Positions 37,266 through 45,717 are shown, counted from the stretch's first letter. The stretch: 64,000 bases of DNA from Bdellovibrio sp. 22V (GCF_030169785.1 NZ_CP125854.1:2976001-3040000); one strand, 5' to 3'. Notes: generated by a model from the letters alone, not told the origin. Made by a program: numbers and translations.

Positions 37266-40079
37266 CTACGGATTGTAGACACAGCGGAATCCGCCCGTGG
37301 TTTTTCCTTGATTCGACTGAAGATCGCGAACGGCGGTGAAAACTCCGGCGGCATTACCGTCTCCTCCCGAACCTCCACGCCAGATCACCGGGCCTGATAA
37401 AGTAAAATCCAATTTTCCATAACCGCAATAGTCAGGGCTTCCGCCGGGAGTGCACGAATTGAGCGTGCCGTACTTGCTGCGCAACTGACCCGCTGTGGAG
37501 ATCAAAGCCGCCACCCACCCGCTTGTCGGTGAATAAACGATATTATCCGTGTCGTAAGTCACTTCCGCAACGTTTCCGGAAATATCCCAGATCACTTGTC
37601 CATAAGGCAGGTGATGTGTGCGGCGAAGAGCATTGCTCTGACAAATCGATGCCGAGTTGGGATAACAAGGATCGCCTTCACTCGCAACGGCAGGTGTCGA
37701 CACTTGATTGTTTCCCCTTTGCAAAACGCCTTTTTCAACAATGCTTTCGTAAACGCCACCGTTGTTGTAAGTCCAGTTCGCGGCTTGACTGCGAATCCAG
37801 TCCGCCAGCGTATTCCACTCTTGATTGCTGATAAGTTTATATCCAGCCCCCATGCTTGAGCACGCCCCTGTTGCCTGCTGCAAGGTCACGTTAACAAGCG
37901 GAGCCCCCGCAGCGGTGAACTGCGGATTGGCTATTGAGTTTTTCGCCTCAAACTTCGCAACACAAAACGGATCTACAGCCGGTGCCGCAGGATTAAATAC
38001 ATAAACAAAATCTGCGGGACACTGAAAAGACGTGTAAAGCTGAGAGTTCGTTGTCGTGTTTCCAAGCGAATCCGCCAAAACGATTTCTATTCTATATTGC
38101 GCGCCTAAAACGACATTCCCCTGAGGAATCGCAAAACCGGAGCCAGTGGTAAAATCCGTAACCGTGCTTACAACGAAATTATCTGAAACGCGAACAAGCT
38201 TTCCCGTCACTGTCAGAACATCCGGATCTGCAGGCAAAGTAAAATTCACCAGTGGCGAGTCAATGACTCTGGTCGGAACAGCAGACAAGCTGAAACTTGT
38301 CAGATCCAGAGGCGGCTGCGAATCAATCGTGATATTCTGTGAAGCCAAAGAGTTTGGATTTGACGAAGAATTATTCGGCAATGTTCTTGAAGCTAGAACC
38401 TCATTATTGAATCCGTCTTTGATTGTCGCGCCATTAAGCTCGATCTCCGTGCCCTGCACATTCAACGGTGCCGCATATTTATTGGGCGGAACGATATAAA
38501 TAAATTTGATGACACGATCGCCGACCAACCCGGCAGAGAAAGCATATTCGCCGGTATTGAGAAGGACCTTCACATCCCCAGTCAGTGTGATAGGGCGGTC
38601 ATATTCCGCATAAATCGTGATGGTCGCTCCGCCGCCGTGCCGAGTGCTCACTGTCATCGGTGTAGTAACACGTGTGACAACGGGAACTGGAAACTGCGTT
38701 GTAAACGTAAAAGGATTCTGCCCGGCTGAGGTGCCATTGCCATTGGCATCCTTTGCTTGGGCGTAAATTCTATAAGACGTGCTTTGCTGCAAAACACAGG
38801 ACGTGAAGATCACGTAACTATTTGTCGTGCTTTGCATGGGGCAGACCGTGACACCGGCGGAGTCCTTTACCATCACTTCATAAGTCGCAGCCCCGTTTGA
38901 CGAAGACAGATCCACACGCAAGCCCTTGTCCGTCAAAAGAGCATCAATCGCCACATCTGCAGGTCCTTCGGAAGATCGCACTCCGCTGATGCTGAAGCTG
39001 CCCGGGCCCGTTGTGTCTTTCTCGAGAGAAAGCAGTAAAGAGGCGCCTTCATTGCCAGCATCATCGGCTTGTTTCGCCGTCAGCGTAAAAGGTCCCTCGG
39101 GCACGACGACATCGGCGGCGAACGTTCCCGCGGCCGAACAAGTGGCATTTGCAAGCGAGCTGGCACCGTTCAATTCAATGGCGACAGCCTTCATCGTCTC
39201 TGAACACGTCCCGGCAAGATGAACCGTGCCCACCGTCACAAAGTCAACGGAGGTAAAGATCTTGCCGGAAGAAGGCTCTGTAAAGGTCACAACCGGAGCG
39301 GTGAAATCGACCGTAACTTGAGTTGAAGCAACTCCATAAGCACGGAAATTTGTTCCGATCATGTGCGCGACTTTGAGCTCACTGATTTTTTCAGGAGTGC
39401 TTGTATTCACAGACACCGGAATAGAAAAGCCGTTGTCGGTACAAGTTCCTTCAAAGGCGCTCGTCAGAAACTCGGCATTGATTTCAATTCTACCGCCATT
39501 TTCAGCGCACGTTCCCGTCACCACATACTGCCCGTTCGCTGCATTCGCCAAAGAGGCATTGGGAGCTGCGACTGTCACCGCGGGCGCTTTAAAGAATGCC
39601 GACAGCGTTCGATAATAAACGGACGTTTCCCCTTCCAGATTCTTCACCATCCAACGGATCTGGAAGTCTTTGCGCTGATCACCGGCGGACGTCGGAGCAC
39701 TGAAAGGCACGATCTGTTGCAAAGGGATTTGCAAAGACACGGTTCCCGTCGCCGCGCAATCGAACGTCGCACCGGCCACAAGTTCAGAAACTTTTTTCCA
39801 GGCTTTCGATTCTGCGTTTTGAATCTCGAAGCTTGTCACCGCCTTATTGCACGTAATCTCAAAAGGAATAAACTCGTTCGCAGCGTCAGGCAGCATATCG
39901 CCCGTTCCTTGAACGTTGGTGATTTTGAATTCCGATTTTTCAGAGAGGGCTTTGTTGAGAAAACCGATTTGCAGTTCACGCTCACTACAAGCGCTGAGAA
40001 TAAAAACAAACAAAAGGGGTAACCAAGTCCCCTTCAGTCCGAAAGCCTGTGCTATCCCCTCTCCACCGCGAATGTGCAT
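37266..40079 (-). CDS. Large lipoprotein with Ig-like repeats and a C-terminal FGE/C-type-lectin-like domain
   Basis: 937 residues from the ATG at 40079; the lipobox is ILSAC with Cys at residue 31. The middle consists of repeated Ig-like beta-sandwich domains (TFDCAATGTVSLQIPL, VTFTEPSSGKIFTSV, SFSISGVRSSEG). The last ~230 residues look like an FGE-sulfatase (C-type-lectin-like) domain: FCVAKFEAKN, LISNQEWNTLADWI, VIWDISGNVAEVTYD, VIWRGGSGGDGNAAG, GGFRCVYNP. The paired active-site Cys of true formylglycine-generating enzymes is not apparent, so ligand binding is more likely than catalysis. A sigma-28-like -10 box ends 7 nt before the ATG with no ribosome binding site. A start further inside, for example CTG at residue 15, cannot be excluded. 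Confidence 0.82.
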   Translation of the reverse strand: MHIRGGEGIAQAFGLKGTWLPLLFVFILSACSERELQIGFLNKALSEKSEFKITNVQGTGDMLPDAANEFIPFEITCNKAVTSFEIQNAESKAWKKVSELVAGATFDCAATGTVSLQIPLQQIVPFSAPTSAGDQRKDFQIRWMVKNLEGETSVYYRTLSAFFKAPAVTVAAPNASLANAANGQYVVTGTCAENGGRIEINAEFLTSAFEGTCTDNGFSIPVSVNTSTPEKISELKVAHMIGTNFRAYGVASTQVTVDFTAPVVTFTEPSSGKIFTSVDFVTVGTVHLAGTCSETMKAVAIELNGASSLANATCSAAGTFAADVVVPEGPFTLTAKQADDAGNEGASLLLSLEKDTTGPGSFSISGVRSSEGPADVAIDALLTDKGLRVDLSSSNGAATYEVMVKDSAGVTVCPMQSTTNSYVIFTSCVLQQSTSYRIYAQAKDANGNGTSAGQNPFTFTTQFPVPVVTRVTTPMTVSTRHGGGATITIYAEYDRPITLTGDVKVLLNTGEYAFSAGLVGDRVIKFIYIVPPNKYAAPLNVQGTEIELNGATIKDGFNNEVLASRTLPNNSSSNPNSLASQNITIDSQPPLDLTSFSLSAVPTRVIDSPLVNFTLPADPDVLTVTGKLVRVSDNFVVSTVTDFTTGSGFAIPQGNVVLGAQYRIEIVLADSLGNTTTNSQLYTSFQCPADFVYVFNPAAPAVDPFCVAKFEAKNSIANPQFTAAGAPLVNVTLQQATGACSSMGAGYKLISNQEWNTLADWIRSQAANWTYNNGGVYESIVEKGVLQRGNNQVSTPAVASEGDPCYPNSASICQSNALRRTHHLPYGQVIWDISGNVAEVTYDTDNIVYSPTSGWVAALISTAGQLRSKYGTLNSCTPGGSPDYCGYGKLDFTLSGPVIWRGGSGGDGNAAGVFTAVRDLQSNQGKTTGGFRCVYNP

Positions 40080-40086
40080 AGGAAAC

Positions 40087-40094
40087 TTATCGGA
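40087..40094 (-). promoter_or_regulatory. Sigma-28-like -10 element before the Ig-like lipoprotein gene
   Basis: TCCGATAA on the minus strand ends exactly 7 nt before the ATG at 40079, the same placement as at 18766 and 21385. The expected -35 position reads CAGA instead of TAAA, so the match is partial. Confidence 0.5.
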
Positions 40095-40136
40095 TTTTTA
40101 CGAGGGATATCTGAGTCATTTTTCAGACAAGGAGCG

Positions 40137-40165
40137 CCTTCTCGTCTCGATTTGAAACGAGAAGG
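40137..40165. terminator. Hairpin after the ABC1-kinase-like gene
   Basis: CCTTCTCGT and ACGAGAAGG form a perfect 9-bp stem with an 11-nt loop, 11 bp beyond the stop of the leftward kinase-like gene. A T-run follows only on the plus strand, so it is a weak terminator for the minus strand. Confidence 0.5.
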
Positions 40166-40175
40166 ATTAGTTTTT

Positions 40176-42269
40176 CTATTGGAAAACCATCTCACAGCGA
40201 ACGGCTGCGCCTAAAGATGTTGAAGGAGCCGGTTGTTTCATTTTTGTCACGGGAGTTTCACCGACGACCATGCTCTTAAGCTCCGACCAGCCCAGTTTGA
40301 TCAGGTCCTTGTGCGATACTTTTTCCTCGAGCACGAGTTTTTTATAGACCAGAAGCGGATTGCTTTTGGCGAAGGTTTTCATCAAGGACGTCAATGTCAA
40401 AGTGCTCCCCGCATCCGCCAGAAGTTTGTTCACGATCACGATTCCGCGATTAAGACTGATGAACTCGTACGGAAGCTTAAGGCCATTGTCCATCGCCCAA
40501 GCGGTCCAGTGTTCTAAAGAGCGGTTCGGCTCTTTTCCGGAAATCACGTCATTCATACGGGCACGCACCAGCGACTTGAACTGAGTCTCGTTCACGGAGT
40601 TCTTTTCTTTATTGCTTAACTTCCAGAAAGCACGCGCGACAAGCTCATGACTGTTCAGCTCAGTTCCGGCTCCTAACACCATCACCTGTTTTTGCATCTC
40701 GGAAGAAATCACACCGCCCATACCGTAATCCAGAACGTTGACGCGGATTTTAGGCTCCGTCAGCTGAATCATGAAATTTCCTTGATGCAAATCCGAGTGG
40801 TAAAAACCTCCTCCGAACAAAACCTCAAACGCCCACACTTTGGCCATCTCTTCGATAATGCCACGTTTTAATTGTGGCGCTACTTCCGCGTAAATCGCCG
40901 CTTCTTTATCAAGCTTTTTACCGATCACCAATTCCTGAACCATGAATTGGGATTTTTCTTTCGAGTCGTAGATTTTTGGCACATTGAACTCGATATAGTT
41001 TTTGTAATCTGGCGTCTTCATAAAGACTGTTTTATCGTAGCGGGTTTTCGCAAGTTTTTGTCGAGCCACCGTGTCTTCTTGGCTGAGCTCCGCCGTCACT
41101 GTCGCTGTGATATCTTCAATAATCGGCGTGAGCTTTGGCGCGCCGGTCTTTCTAAATTCCGGATTGGCATCCAGGATTTCCGCGACATGTGTGAGTACGC
41201 GTTTGTCTTCTTCCACACGCTCTGCAATGCCCGGCTTGATAAAACGGACAACGACATCTTTTCTTTCACCGTCGACAAGGATTTTTGCGCGGTGAACCTG
41301 CGCCATTGTCCCAACGCCTAAAGCCTTACGTTCGAAATACGTAAATTTGAAATTACTTTTTTCATTTTTCAGAATCTCTTCCACCTGCACCCAAGGAACT
41401 GGGCGGACGGAATTCTCAAGACCGCGAAAAACCTCGAGCATCTCGGGACTCAAATCCGCTTGACGAGCGACCACCTGCAAAAGCTTTTGCAACTGCGGGC
41501 CGCTGTTTTGCACCATGACTTCAAACTTTTTGATGTCACTGATGTTAAGGTCTCCGCCCAAATAAGACGACACAATGAGTTTTTTGGAATCAGAACTTAA
41601 GCGCGAGAAGTATTCACTGAACATCGTCTCCATAAAGATACGCATCGTCGCATCTTGCTGTTGCGCGAAGCTTGAAGACGCCATCTTTTCACCGACACGG
41701 TCGAGCTCTTTCATTTTCTCAGAGAGAATCGCATCGCTTTCAGCCAAAGCCCATTTCTCTGCGATTTGCTGTCCATTTGGATTTTGCAAAAGACCCATCA
41801 CTCGAGCGCCGATCGCTTCTGTATTGAGATTTGCCTTGTTAGCGCCCGACATCTCTGCCAGCTGATTTTGTTGCCATTCGATATAACGATCAATCTGTCT
41901 TTGTACGCGCGGACTTTCCGCTTCAAACACCATCAAAGCGCGCGCGCCCTGTTTTTCGATAAGAGCGACATCCAAATCCACACTGTGCGTGTTAGGCCAA
42001 GAACCTTTGAAAAGCTTCAGGAACTCATCAAAGTTTTTCACTTTTACAGTCTGAATTTCTTGTTGCGAAACGCCAGAGAAATAATTTTTAGCGCGCTTAA
42101 GAATTTCTTGCTTCTTTTCCTCACTCTCACCTTGAGCGAGAAGAGCGTAAGTAATGGCCAAGCGTTGCTCGAATGACAAATGCAGCCCGGTCGCTTCCGG
42201 AGCCGCGGCCCAAACAAAGCGAAACGCAAAAACGCACAAAAACAACAGGAATTTGAGCTGTCTCAACAT
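40176..42269 (-). CDS. Exported ABC1/UbiB-type atypical kinase
   Basis: 697 residues. The N terminus is a signal peptide (MLRQLKFLLFLCVFAFRFVW, then AAAPE), unusual for this family. Residues 25-230 are a helical region unlike anything I know. From about 235 the UbiB/ABC1 order is clear: GPQLQKLLQVVARQADLSPE (the KxGQ region, here KLLQ), ALGVGTMAQVHRA (nucleotide loop near 316), VVVRFIKPGI (near 338), FYHSDLHQGN (near 490) and VLDYGMGG (near 512). The Asp and Asn of the catalytic and metal-binding motifs are kept. The Ala-rich loop is replaced by GVGT, and the usual VAIK-type Lys is Arg. Family members act in ubiquinone metabolism or as protein/lipid kinases; here the protein is predicted to leave the cytoplasm. 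A perfect inverted repeat spans the ribosome binding site. Confidence 0.85.
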   Translation of the reverse strand: MLRQLKFLLFLCVFAFRFVWAAAPEATGLHLSFEQRLAITYALLAQGESEEKKQEILKRAKNYFSGVSQQEIQTVKVKNFDEFLKLFKGSWPNTHSVDLDVALIEKQGARALMVFEAESPRVQRQIDRYIEWQQNQLAEMSGANKANLNTEAIGARVMGLLQNPNGQQIAEKWALAESDAILSEKMKELDRVGEKMASSSFAQQQDATMRIFMETMFSEYFSRLSSDSKKLIVSSYLGGDLNISDIKKFEVMVQNSGPQLQKLLQVVARQADLSPEMLEVFRGLENSVRPVPWVQVEEILKNEKSNFKFTYFERKALGVGTMAQVHRAKILVDGERKDVVVRFIKPGIAERVEEDKRVLTHVAEILDANPEFRKTGAPKLTPIIEDITATVTAELSQEDTVARQKLAKTRYDKTVFMKTPDYKNYIEFNVPKIYDSKEKSQFMVQELVIGKKLDKEAAIYAEVAPQLKRGIIEEMAKVWAFEVLFGGGFYHSDLHQGNFMIQLTEPKIRVNVLDYGMGGVISSEMQKQVMVLGAGTELNSHELVARAFWKLSNKEKNSVNETQFKSLVRARMNDVISGKEPNRSLEHWTAWAMDNGLKLPYEFISLNRGIVIVNKLLADAGSTLTLTSLMKTFAKSNPLLVYKKLVLEEKVSHKDLIKLGWSELKSMVVGETPVTKMKQPAPSTSLGAAVRCEMVFQ

Positions 42270-42272
42270 GAT

Positions 42273-42334
42273 ACACCCTTAAATCTAATGAGTCAGGGTT
42301 CTTAGCTGCACTTCTTAGACCTGCTAAGGGTGTA
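42273..42334 (-). promoter_or_regulatory. Inverted repeat that can mask the ribosome binding site of the exported kinase gene
   Basis: TACACCCTTA (minus-strand upstream arm, 42334-42325) pairs perfectly over 10 bp with TAAGGGTGTA (42282-42273), which holds the AAGGG ribosome binding site just before the ATG. The loop is 42 nt. In RNA it would hide the ribosome binding site. Confidence 0.5.
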
Positions 42335-42843
42335 ATTTAATTTGCACTGAGCTGCCTAAGAAATAAACACGTTACCAACTTCGGCGCTTTTGCGTGCGAG
42401 CAGCTATAGGGACGGTGCTCTTCGAAGAAGACTTCCGTAAGAAGATTTTGAGGAAAGCTCATTGGAATGGCCTTCAAAAAATACAAGCGTCGAGAGACAC
42501 TATTTATTAAAAAGTTTTTTAGAAAATTGTGACAGAATCATAGAAACAAAACATTTTTTATAAAATTGTTGACGAGGTTTTCTTCGCGAGAGGAATCCTT
42601 CAGCGCATTGATTTTTGTAAAGCGATAGCCGGCCCTTCGAGTGAAATTTACTCTCTTGCAGAAGGCGATGAAGCGCTTGTGTCGCCCTAATATTACACTT
42701 TTTGTAAATATCTTCGTAGATTCAAAAAGCTCAAAAATTGAAAAATAAAACCCGTGATACAAGGTTCTTACGAATGAAAAACTCATTCGTGGCTTCGTCG
42801 ATTATGAGGCGCAATCTTCTCAGCAATAAAGAAGGAGCAAAAT
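42335..42843. other. AT-rich intergenic region before the HNH gene
   Basis: About 510 bp without a credible gene. A minus-strand frame at 42538-42786 (82 codons) has no ribosome binding site and a composition like random AT-rich DNA, so I do not call it. The region holds a perfect inverted repeat ACGAATGA-N5-TCATTCGT at 42770-42790, 53 bp before the HNH start, and several A/T runs that could serve as promoters. The drop in GC begins at about 42480 and continues into the HNH gene. Confidence 0.6.
42770..42790. promoter_or_regulatory. Palindrome upstream of the HNH nuclease gene
   Basis: ACGAATGA and TCATTCGT are perfect 8-bp arms around AAAAC. It lies 53 bp before the HNH start codon, so it could be an operator or a leader hairpin. 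No second copy was seen in the window. Confidence 0.45.
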
Positions 42844-43767
42844 ATGGATCTTTCAAAAATTTCTAATGTCGAATTATTAAATCGTTTAGAAAAGCTGGCT
42901 CGCACGGAAAGAAAAATTACGCATTTGATTTTGTGGCACATAAATGAAGTCGAGTCGCGCAGACTGTTTGCTGAGTTGGGATTTGATTCCATGTTTAAAT
43001 ATTTAACTAAGCATCTCGGTTACGGCGAAGACAGCGCCTATCGAAGACTTCAGGCCGCGAGACTTTTAAAACAAGTTCCGGCAGTCGCAGAAAAACTCGA
43101 AGAAGGTTCTTTGAATCTCACGCAGCTGACCCAAGTTCAAAAATGCATAAAACAAGAAATCAAAATAGGAAATCGAGTTGAAACCGCGAAGACAGAGCAA
43201 ATTCTGGAAGACATCCAAAACAAGTCGAGTTTTGAAACTTTAAAATACTTGGCGCAAGAATTTGATCAACCTATCCAAGCTCACGAGATCAGAAAACCAC
43301 AACAAGACAACAGCGTAAGACTCGAAATTACGTTCAGCGAAGATCAAATGGAAATATTGGAAGAAGCAAAAAGCCTTTTATCCCACGTCCTCCCAGGAAG
43401 AACCTGGGCCGACTTGTTCACTCATCTTGCAAAGAAACACATCCAAAAGGAATTGGGAAAATCCAACCCAAATCAAAAATCTCCGAAAATGCCAGATCAA
43501 ACCGCGCTGCCAAGAAACCCAGCGTCATCAACAAAACGCGCTCACATTAAGCTTACTTTAAAAAGAGAGCTTCTTCGAAATGCGGGTTACTGTTGCGAGT
43601 ACATCAATCCTAAGACGAAAAAGAAATGCGACAGCGTATATCAACTGCAAATTGATCATCGGCTTCCGCTGGCAAAAGGCGGAAGCGACAAGAAAGAAAA
43701 TCTGAGAGTCTTATGCCGAACACACAACCTGCTTGCGGCGAAGCAGTGGGGTTTATCCTCGAGATAG
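42844..43767 (+). CDS. HNH endonuclease domain protein
   Basis: 307 residues; GAAGGAG lies 6 nt before the ATG. The N-terminal ~150 residues are helical (LLNRLEKLARTERKITHLI, LGYGEDSAYRRLQAARLL), like the helical domain that precedes HNH nucleases in several bacterial families. The HNH domain is at the C terminus: CCEYINPKTKKKCDSV supplies Cys residues for a structural zinc site, then LQIDHRLPLAKGGSDKKENLRVLCRTHN gives the H...N...H core, split here only by the limit of a motif. The gene and its upstream region are visibly richer in A and T than their neighbours, which hints at acquisition. Its target is unknown; no methylase or mobile-element gene is adjacent. Confidence 0.85.
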   Translation: MDLSKISNVELLNRLEKLARTERKITHLILWHINEVESRRLFAELGFDSMFKYLTKHLGYGEDSAYRRLQAARLLKQVPAVAEKLEEGSLNLTQLTQVQKCIKQEIKIGNRVETAKTEQILEDIQNKSSFETLKYLAQEFDQPIQAHEIRKPQQDNSVRLEITFSEDQMEILEEAKSLLSHVLPGRTWADLFTHLAKKHIQKELGKSNPNQKSPKMPDQTALPRNPASSTKRAHIKLTLKRELLRNAGYCCEYINPKTKKKCDSVYQLQIDHRLPLAKGGSDKKENLRVLCRTHNLLAAKQWGLSSR

Positions 43768-43795
43768 AACTTCCACCGGAATATCGAACCGCAAA

Positions 43796-44584
43796 TTACT
43801 CTAAAACTTCGACGGTGTCGCCCTTGCGGATAACTCCTTCATTTTCGGGGATCCACAGGGTGCCAAAGAAGATGTCTTTATCTTCGCGGCGGTAGGTTGC
43901 CAAAGTCTTTAAAGGATCGGGACCTGAAGGGACACCCGTTTCTTGGTTGATGGTGATAATCGTACAACGCGCGCATTTTTTTGGCAGGGAAAAAACCACG
44001 TCGCCGATCCGGATGCGTTTCCACTGCTCTTCTTCGTAGGCGTTGACACCAGAGTATAGAATGTTCGTGCGGAAGCGGTCGACACCAATGGGCTGGGCCA
44101 AACGGGAATTCAGCTCTTCAAGACTTTTTAAGTTTACGAGTTGCAATGGTCGTCCGTCAGCAAAACGAACTTCAGGTTTCCATTCCATCGTCGTCGAACG
44201 CACGCGGCGTTGCGAATACGGCGCATAGCGGACCAAGCGCGCATTCACACCGAGGTGCTGTGACAACGCCTGCGAAAAAAGATCGGGTTCAAGAGCCGCC
44301 TCAAACGTGTCGTTCCAAACTTGCACTTTCACTTTTCTTTGAAAGGAGTTTTTGGGAACTTTGAAGAACATTTTCTGCAGTCCAAGACTTAATGTGTCCT
44401 GCTCATAGAAAACGTCCACGGTTGCGAGGCGCGGAACTGTTCTTTGCGAAATAAATTTCCCGTTTTCATCAACCAACATCCATTGACGATCCCCTTCCGG
44501 GCCTTCGGAGGTGATTTTCATCTCTTTGATGTTTTGCGCGCGTGCGGACTTCAATGGATAAATATAGAGCTCTTCAACTTGCAT
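43796..44584 (-). CDS. MOSC domain protein, YcbX-like
   Basis: 262 residues. The N-terminal MOSC_N beta-barrel domain (VEELYIYPLKSARAQ, EGDRQWMLVDENG) is followed by the MOSC domain with RFRTNILYSG, then the conserved cysteine segment KKCARCTIITINQETG and the closing GDTVEVL strand. In YcbX-type proteins the conserved Cys binds the molybdenum cofactor, and the protein reduces N-hydroxylated compounds with a reductase partner. No ferredoxin domain is fused at the C terminus here, so the redox partner must be separate. Confidence 0.87.
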   Translation of the reverse strand: MQVEELYIYPLKSARAQNIKEMKITSEGPEGDRQWMLVDENGKFISQRTVPRLATVDVFYEQDTLSLGLQKMFFKVPKNSFQRKVKVQVWNDTFEAALEPDLFSQALSQHLGVNARLVRYAPYSQRRVRSTTMEWKPEVRFADGRPLQLVNLKSLEELNSRLAQPIGVDRFRTNILYSGVNAYEEEQWKRIRIGDVVFSLPKKCARCTIITINQETGVPSGPDPLKTLATYRREDKDIFFGTLWIPENEGVIRKGDTVEVLE

Positions 44585-44890
44585 AGAACTATCGTAAGCT
44601 GGGCCGTTTTGAAATCAAGGTTTAAGTCCTTCGAATCGCGTTTTAATTTTTGTTTATGCTTGTTTTTTAACTCGGTTTCTTCCAGAATAAAAATGCCAAA
44701 CGGCTTACAGGCTCATCTATGGCCGACATAGATACTCGCGGAGCTGATTCTTTTCGATGTCATTCAGCTCATACCCAAGATCAAAATATTTTTTCTCACA
44801 AACGAGAATTCACAACTCGTTTTAGAGAATTTTGTTTCTGAATCAGGAAAGTTTATCAAAACTAATCTTGGTTTGGTCGAAAGGTCTTTT
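44585..44890. other. Divergent intergenic region with a palindromic site
   Basis: About 306 bp between the MOSC gene and the regulator gene. It holds no credible gene. The main feature is a perfect palindrome at 44800-44822. The rest contains scattered AT-rich stretches for two divergent promoters but no exact consensus match that I trust. Confidence 0.55.
44800..44822. promoter_or_regulatory. Palindrome AAACGAG-N9-CTCGTTT, possible operator of the adjacent regulator
   Basis: Perfect 7-bp arms with a 9-nt centre, 68 bp before the start of the Cro/CI-type regulator gene. The geometry fits a dimeric helix-turn-helix protein, so autoregulation is plausible. No second copy was found in the window. 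Confidence 0.5.
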
Positions 44891-45160
44891 ATGAGCCTGG
44901 CAAAAAGCTTACGCCGTATTTTGGAAATTCGAAAGATGACCGTCGCACAACTTTCGCGCAGCACGGGGGTTCCCGCGAAGACCATTTATCATTGGCTTTC
45001 GGGGCAACAACCGCGGAAGATCGAACATGTGTTTAAAGTCTGCGACACGCTTAACGTCTCTATTGAGGAAATGTACGGCCGAAAACGCAGAAATTCGTTG
45101 GAAGATGAATTCAGCGCCGGCGTTTACGAGGTGATTCTTCGCCCCATCAGCAAACCGTGA
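44891..45160 (+). CDS. Cro/CI (XRE)-family transcriptional regulator
   Basis: The ATG at 44891 has AAAGG 6 nt upstream; the frame is open 6 codons further back. The 89-residue protein is a single helix-turn-helix domain (MTVAQLSRSTGVPAKTIYHW, recognition helix in the last part) with a short tail (ALEDEF-type, ending LRPISKP). It has no effector domain, so it probably responds by partner binding or concentration. The next gene begins 7 bp downstream, so they form an operon. Confidence 0.87.
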   Translation: MSLAKSLRRILEIRKMTVAQLSRSTGVPAKTIYHWLSGQQPRKIEHVFKVCDTLNVSIEEMYGRKRRNSLEDEFSAGVYEVILRPISKP

Positions 45161-45167
45161 GGCCGCG

Positions 45168-45713
45168 ATGTTTTCAACTCCGCGCTGGCCACTGACGGCC
45201 CTGACCGTGGCTCTGATTCTTATTGCGTTAGCAGAAGTTCACTCAGAAAGCCACTTTCTAAGAGAAGAGATTTTTGTTCGCCTGCAGTTTCGCAAAGCCG
45301 TCCGCCGCGTGATGGAAAATGCCCAAGAGACTTTACAAAACCCACAAACCTGTCGAAAACTTCTGCGTCCAGCACGAGGCCTTTCACTGCTTTATGACGG
45401 AAAAGAACAAAAACAGAATCAAGATCCACGCTATCAATTAAAATACGAAAAAGACGGGCCCTTCCAAAGAAAGTTTTCGGTATCGCGCCTTTTTCTGAGA
45501 AGCCTTTGGCTCGATGCCGAGACATCAAGAAGCCTCACTCATAAGTTAGACGGACAAATCTACACGCTTCACCGCACCCATCTTATTTTTGATATTGCTT
45601 CACTCAAGGCCGAGCACATTCAGGAACTCGCGACGGTTCCATTGACGATTACGACGGGCCCGGGTTCCTCACCTCAGGTTATCGACTGCTACTCTTCTTC
45701 GATTTACCCTTAA
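45168..45713 (+). CDS. Membrane-anchored or exported protein of unknown function
   Basis: 181 residues. The first 25 residues hold one hydrophobic segment (RWPLTALTVALILIALAEV) that could be a signal peptide or anchor; no clear cleavage site. The following helix (LREEIFVRLQFRKAVRRVM) and the small size resemble pilin-like or secretion pseudopilin proteins, but the prepilin motif is missing, so I do not name it. It is transcribed with the upstream regulator gene and followed by a strong terminator. Confidence 0.65.
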   Translation: MFSTPRWPLTALTVALILIALAEVHSESHFLREEIFVRLQFRKAVRRVMENAQETLQNPQTCRKLLRPARGLSLLYDGKEQKQNQDPRYQLKYEKDGPFQRKFSVSRLFLRSLWLDAETSRSLTHKLDGQIYTLHRTHLIFDIASLKAEHIQELATVPLTITTGPGSSPQVIDCYSSSIYP

Positions 45714-45717
45714 GCAA

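Noticed and set aside
42538-42786. 82-codon minus-strand frame before the HNH gene
   Set aside because: No ribosome binding site, no recognisable features, and AT-rich composition that keeps frames open by chance on one strand only.
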